Assembly (NCBI GenBank): GCA_024138015.1
Contig: JAMXBB010000007.1
Coordinates: 68,453,707 to 68,517,706, forward strand
Direction: 5' to 3'
Length of the DNA stretch: 64,000 nt
Source of the DNA: Lumnitzera littorea
Taxonomy: Eukaryota; Streptophyta; Magnoliopsida; Myrtales; Combretaceae
The notes below the pieces were generated by a model. That model did not search any database. It was given only the letters and a program-made list of their open reading frames with translations, and was not told the origin of the DNA. The position numbers were made by a program, and so were the translations under genes. Positions 61,785 to 64,000 of this stretch are shown here, piece by piece (position 1 is the stretch's first letter; every line of letters begins with the position of its first letter).

Positions 61785-62378
61785 CTAACTATAGCTCATC
61801 AACATGGTTCTAAAATGTTATATGTGAAATTGACTCCCAACAAACATCTGATTGGATCTTGAATCCTAATGTAGATCCTGATCATTGCCATCAATATCTC
61901 TAGGAATGCAAAGCTCTATTATCTCACTTTGTTAATGTATGTATTTACAGAGTCGATTGTACAAGGATTGATTGAAGCTGTAGACTTTTTAGTAAAATGT
62001 GAACTTGAAGACCTAAGTTCTATGTTTTTTTTATTGATTATCTTCCTATGTTTCTTTCTCAGTTTGTTATTAAATCACAGGATGTAGGCATAAACCCTTT
62101 AGCTTTTCACCCAAACTAAGTGTTGTGTTTGGTTTGGGGTTCTTTTGTTGGACTGTGTATGCTTGTTCTATTTACATAGTTAATATTATTGTTTATCACA
62201 AATAAAAAGAATCTTTTTTATGATATAAATGTATCATTAGTGTTATCAAATATTATTTAATGAATTGAACCAATTGGTCACAACAAATGTAGATAGAACA
62301 CTTTGCTAAAAGACTTTAGTAAAATAAAAATTTTCATATCTAAAAGTATATATATATATATACTGGTTTACTCACTAG

Positions 62379-62906
62379 TGGGAACAATTTGGTACAACTT
62401 TAGAAATCATTTATGAAAATGCGAGAGATGGATTCAATGCTTTCCTAAATAATTATAATCCCACATCTCATGAGAAAATTTTTCCAAAAGAAATGTTATA
62501 TTTTATTCACATTAGAATATCTTGGGTCATGGCTTGGTGGTTTGATTACAAGCTAGATCGAACATCAAATACAATTAATTTGGTCAAAATGTACAAAGTC
62601 AAATGGTGGGACAGCTTCAAAATATGGAATAAGTGTGAAAAAGATTTAATTTTAAATTGGATCAAAACTAATTCCACAAATCCACCATCCAGAATTGTGA
62701 CTCCACAATATCATAACAGAGGATTTTTGATTTCATCACTCGCAAGTGCAGCTTCTCCAGAGCAAATGAAGCAAATTCTGGAAAGGGCATTAGCAAATAT
62801 CAATGAATTAGCACAAGAATCAAGTTCAGAATCGAACTCAACATCTCACCACAGCGGAAATACCAATGAAGATGATTGCTATGGAATAGATTTAGGAGAT
62901 CTGTGA
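62379..62906 (+). pseudogene. C-terminal part of a pararetrovirus/retroelement polyprotein
   Basis: Open from 62379 to the stop at 62904-62906, about 175 codons. The first Met is at 62493, but the frame is clearly cut at its 5' side by a stop at 62376 and AT-rich DNA. Seen: a Trp-rich segment (WVMAWWFDYK, then KVKWWDSF) and a Ser/Asn/His-rich acidic tail ending in DLGDL. From memory, similar WWD-containing C-termini occur in plant endogenous pararetrovirus-like polyproteins; I could not verify this. A promoter/leader-like region follows directly, as expected at the 3' end of such an element. A plain host gene is less likely. It is incomplete, so not functional as it stands. Confidence 0.45.
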
Positions 62907-62958
62907 ATATTGTATCATTTTACACTGTAAAAGTAGAAATACGGTATTTTACACATGT

Positions 62959-63155
62959 ACCACAATGCACAATACTATCAATCAGAATCAATCTGCCACA
63001 ATACCACTGTTTCTACAGTATCCTGTCTGCCACAAGACCACTGTTCCTACAGTGTCCTATCTACCACAATACCATTGTTCCTATAGTGTCCTGTCTGCCA
63101 CAATACCACTGTTCCTACAGTACCCTATCTGCCACAATATTATTACAGTATCCAA
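62959..63155 (+). repeat. 34-bp tandem array upstream of a TATA box
   Basis: Units starting CTGCCACAATACCACTGTTC (variants CTACC and CAAGACC) begin at 62993, 63027, 63061, 63095 and 63129, exactly 34 bp apart. The last is partial, and a more diverged unit precedes at about 62959. The array ends about 10 bp before the TATA box, in the place of an enhancer. The open frames across it are only the repeat in translation. Confidence 0.92.
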
Positions 63156-63164
63156 TACTTTCAT

Positions 63165-63173
63165 TATAAATAG
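63165..63173 (+). promoter_or_regulatory. TATA box of the virus-like/retroelement promoter
   Basis: TATAAATAG in a good context, immediately downstream of the 34-bp array and followed by a CT-rich leader (63215-63310 with a TC microsatellite). Transcription would be expected to start about 30 bp downstream. Confidence 0.65.
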
Positions 63174-63465
63174 AACCTTAGAGAATTGGAGAAGGCATCC
63201 AAAACAAACCACAGAACTCTCCATTCTCTCTATCATCTCTTCCATTCTCTCTTTCATCTCATCTTCTCTTTCTCTCTCTCTCTCTCTCTCTATCTCCTCT
63301 TCTCACTCTCCTCTTGAACCTTCAACAATCATCCAAATATCTCCTGAAGCATAATTGTTTGCTTCTCTCTGTTTCTGAGGTAGAACAATTTTACCTCTCG
63401 ATATTTCCCTTTCAATATCCATTAATGCTCTTATATTTTGTATTTTGTATAAATCAGTTTTAATC

Positions 63466-63471
63466 AATAAA
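63466..63471 (+). terminator. Poly(A) signal AATAAA
   Basis: AATAAA about 300 bp after the TATA box, preceded by TTTTGTATTTTGTATAAATC. Upstream TTTGTA elements with a close AATAAA are known from caulimovirus poly(A) sites. TATA and poly(A) signal spaced like this define an R-region-like segment. Confidence 0.5.
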
Positions 63472-63576
63472 ATTTTTGTTTGATTAATTCTTCTTTTATA
63501 TTACATCTCATGTGGGGAATCTCCAATTAAATTGGGTGTAATTCCACGAGATTTTATTTGTCTATTATCATGTAAA

Positions 63577-63666
63577 AACCTCATAATTGGCTGGTATTAC
63601 CGCCTTTTGGAGGTCTCATATTTGCATAAAACCCCACTAGACTTGGCACTACCGCCTGTAGTGGTT
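63577..63666 (+). repeat. Two related stem-forming leader segments
   Basis: 63577-63614 (AACCTC...GGTATTACCGCC...GAGGT) and 63630-63666 (AACCCCACTA...GGCACTACCGCC...TAGTGGTT) share the ACCGCC core, and each has complementary ends. They lie in the presumed leader before the downstream small ORF. Confidence 0.6.
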
Positions 63667-63817
63667 TTAATTATAATTTTGCATGCATATTTATGTCACA
63701 AATTATTACTGATATTCATATCTATAATTATGTGGATAATGTAATAGAATTTCTTGAGTGGTATTATACTAATATAATTAATAGTGATTGGTATTAATAA
63801 AATGTTTTGTTTTGTAG

Positions 63818-63895
63818 ATGTTTAAACAATATAATCCACAAAATTGGGAAGAAGAAGCTGAAGCATTACAATATTTGTTTAGTGCTATAGTTTAG
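63818..63895 (+). CDS. Short ORF after the leader, possible truncated polyprotein start
   Basis: ATG at 63818, directly after TTTTGTTTTGTAG, which looks like a splice acceptor. The 25-residue product begins MFKQYNPQNWEEEAEALQY and ends at a TAG. It sits where the first ORF of the virus-like element would start. An early stop suggests decay. Function unproven; it may be chance. Confidence 0.3.
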   Translation: MFKQYNPQNWEEEAEALQYLFSAIV

Positions 63896-64000
63896 CTAGA
63901 GCATTTTCATAAGAATCATCTTTGGCTTGCGTTCAGTGTAATTAATATTCTTGATCAATAATAAAATCAAATTTCTTGAAATATATGTCAGTAGATTATA

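Larger units (their letters stand above)
57710..62210 (+). mobile_element. 5'-truncated LINE with RNase H, plus strand, split by an LTR
   Basis: The readable part starts in RT at LSHLFFTNDLLIVGEAT (57730). It continues through thumb (NFIWGNILEEKK, then DDGGLGLIDVQRRNRANFV at 58230-58300), the zinc-binding region, GIWHERNKRIFRENENL (59128-59178) and an RNase H start (KIKCDG, TELLAIKEG) up to 59465. After the inserted LTR (59466-61784), RNase H resumes with LLSHFVNVCIYRVD (about 61920-61960). The 3' end lies near 62.2 kb in AATAAAAAG-type sequence. Stops and frameshifts are common. Confidence 0.82.

Noticed and set aside
53620..62210. Twin-priming inversion of one LINE
   Set aside because: Both copies contain the RT box region and the 3' end, so the segments overlap; twin priming gives non-overlapping halves.
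62876..63354. Frames of 97 and 129 codons with repeated YHCSYS-type sequence
   Set aside because: They read across the 34-bp DNA repeat, the TATA box and the CT-rich leader; a non-coding promoter explains the sequence better.

Overview
The window is nuclear DNA of a flowering plant, most likely a eudicot. It is AT-rich, carries one multi-exon gene with GT-AG introns, and is otherwise dominated by plant-type transposable elements (Ty1/copia, L1-type LINEs, RTE-type LINE tails, an Au-like SINE, TIR/foldback elements and large LTR-like units). There are no bacterial operons, and no tRNA or rRNA was recognised. Most open frames in the window are chance frames in AT-rich DNA or shards of decayed elements. 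The species cannot be told from the sequence.

The one intact host gene lies on the minus strand, about 33.1 kb down to 7.87 kb. I reconstructed nine coding exons that join in phase into 754 codons. They encode a universal-stress-protein (USP) domain, a linker with a coiled coil, a receptor-like cytoplasmic kinase domain and a C-terminal U-box: the PUB33/35/51/52-type plant U-box kinase architecture. The gene spans about 25.3 kb because its introns are full of elements. Intron 6 (13.6 kb) holds copia LTR pieces, an LTR-like unit, a local repeat block, and a plus-strand copia element interrupted by a 5.6-kb minus-strand LINE with a matching 9-bp target duplication. Intron 3 holds a tandem repeat, a hAT-like TIR element, a copia RNase H/LTR start and an RTE tail. 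Intron 2 holds a TIR element and a second RTE tail. Intron 7 holds an Au-like SINE.

Other regions. 1-1.8 kb: 3' part of a decayed copia element. 5.58-5.91 kb: a small TIR element. 37-42.9 kb: two large LTR-like units in opposite orientation. 43.3-50.3 kb: a nest in which a long inverted repeat is interrupted by a foldback DNA transposon, which is in turn interrupted by a 3.7-kb LTR-like unit. 53.6-62.2 kb: two 5'-truncated LINEs with RNase H domains, head to head, the right one split by a 2.3-kb solo LTR. 62.4-64 kb: the end of a virus-like or retroelement ORF, then an exact 34-bp tandem array, a TATA box, a CT-rich leader, a poly(A) signal and structured leader DNA. This resembles the 3' end and promoter/leader of an endogenous pararetrovirus or related retroelement.

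Element boundaries given as approximate come from reading by eye. No alignment or database search was run.
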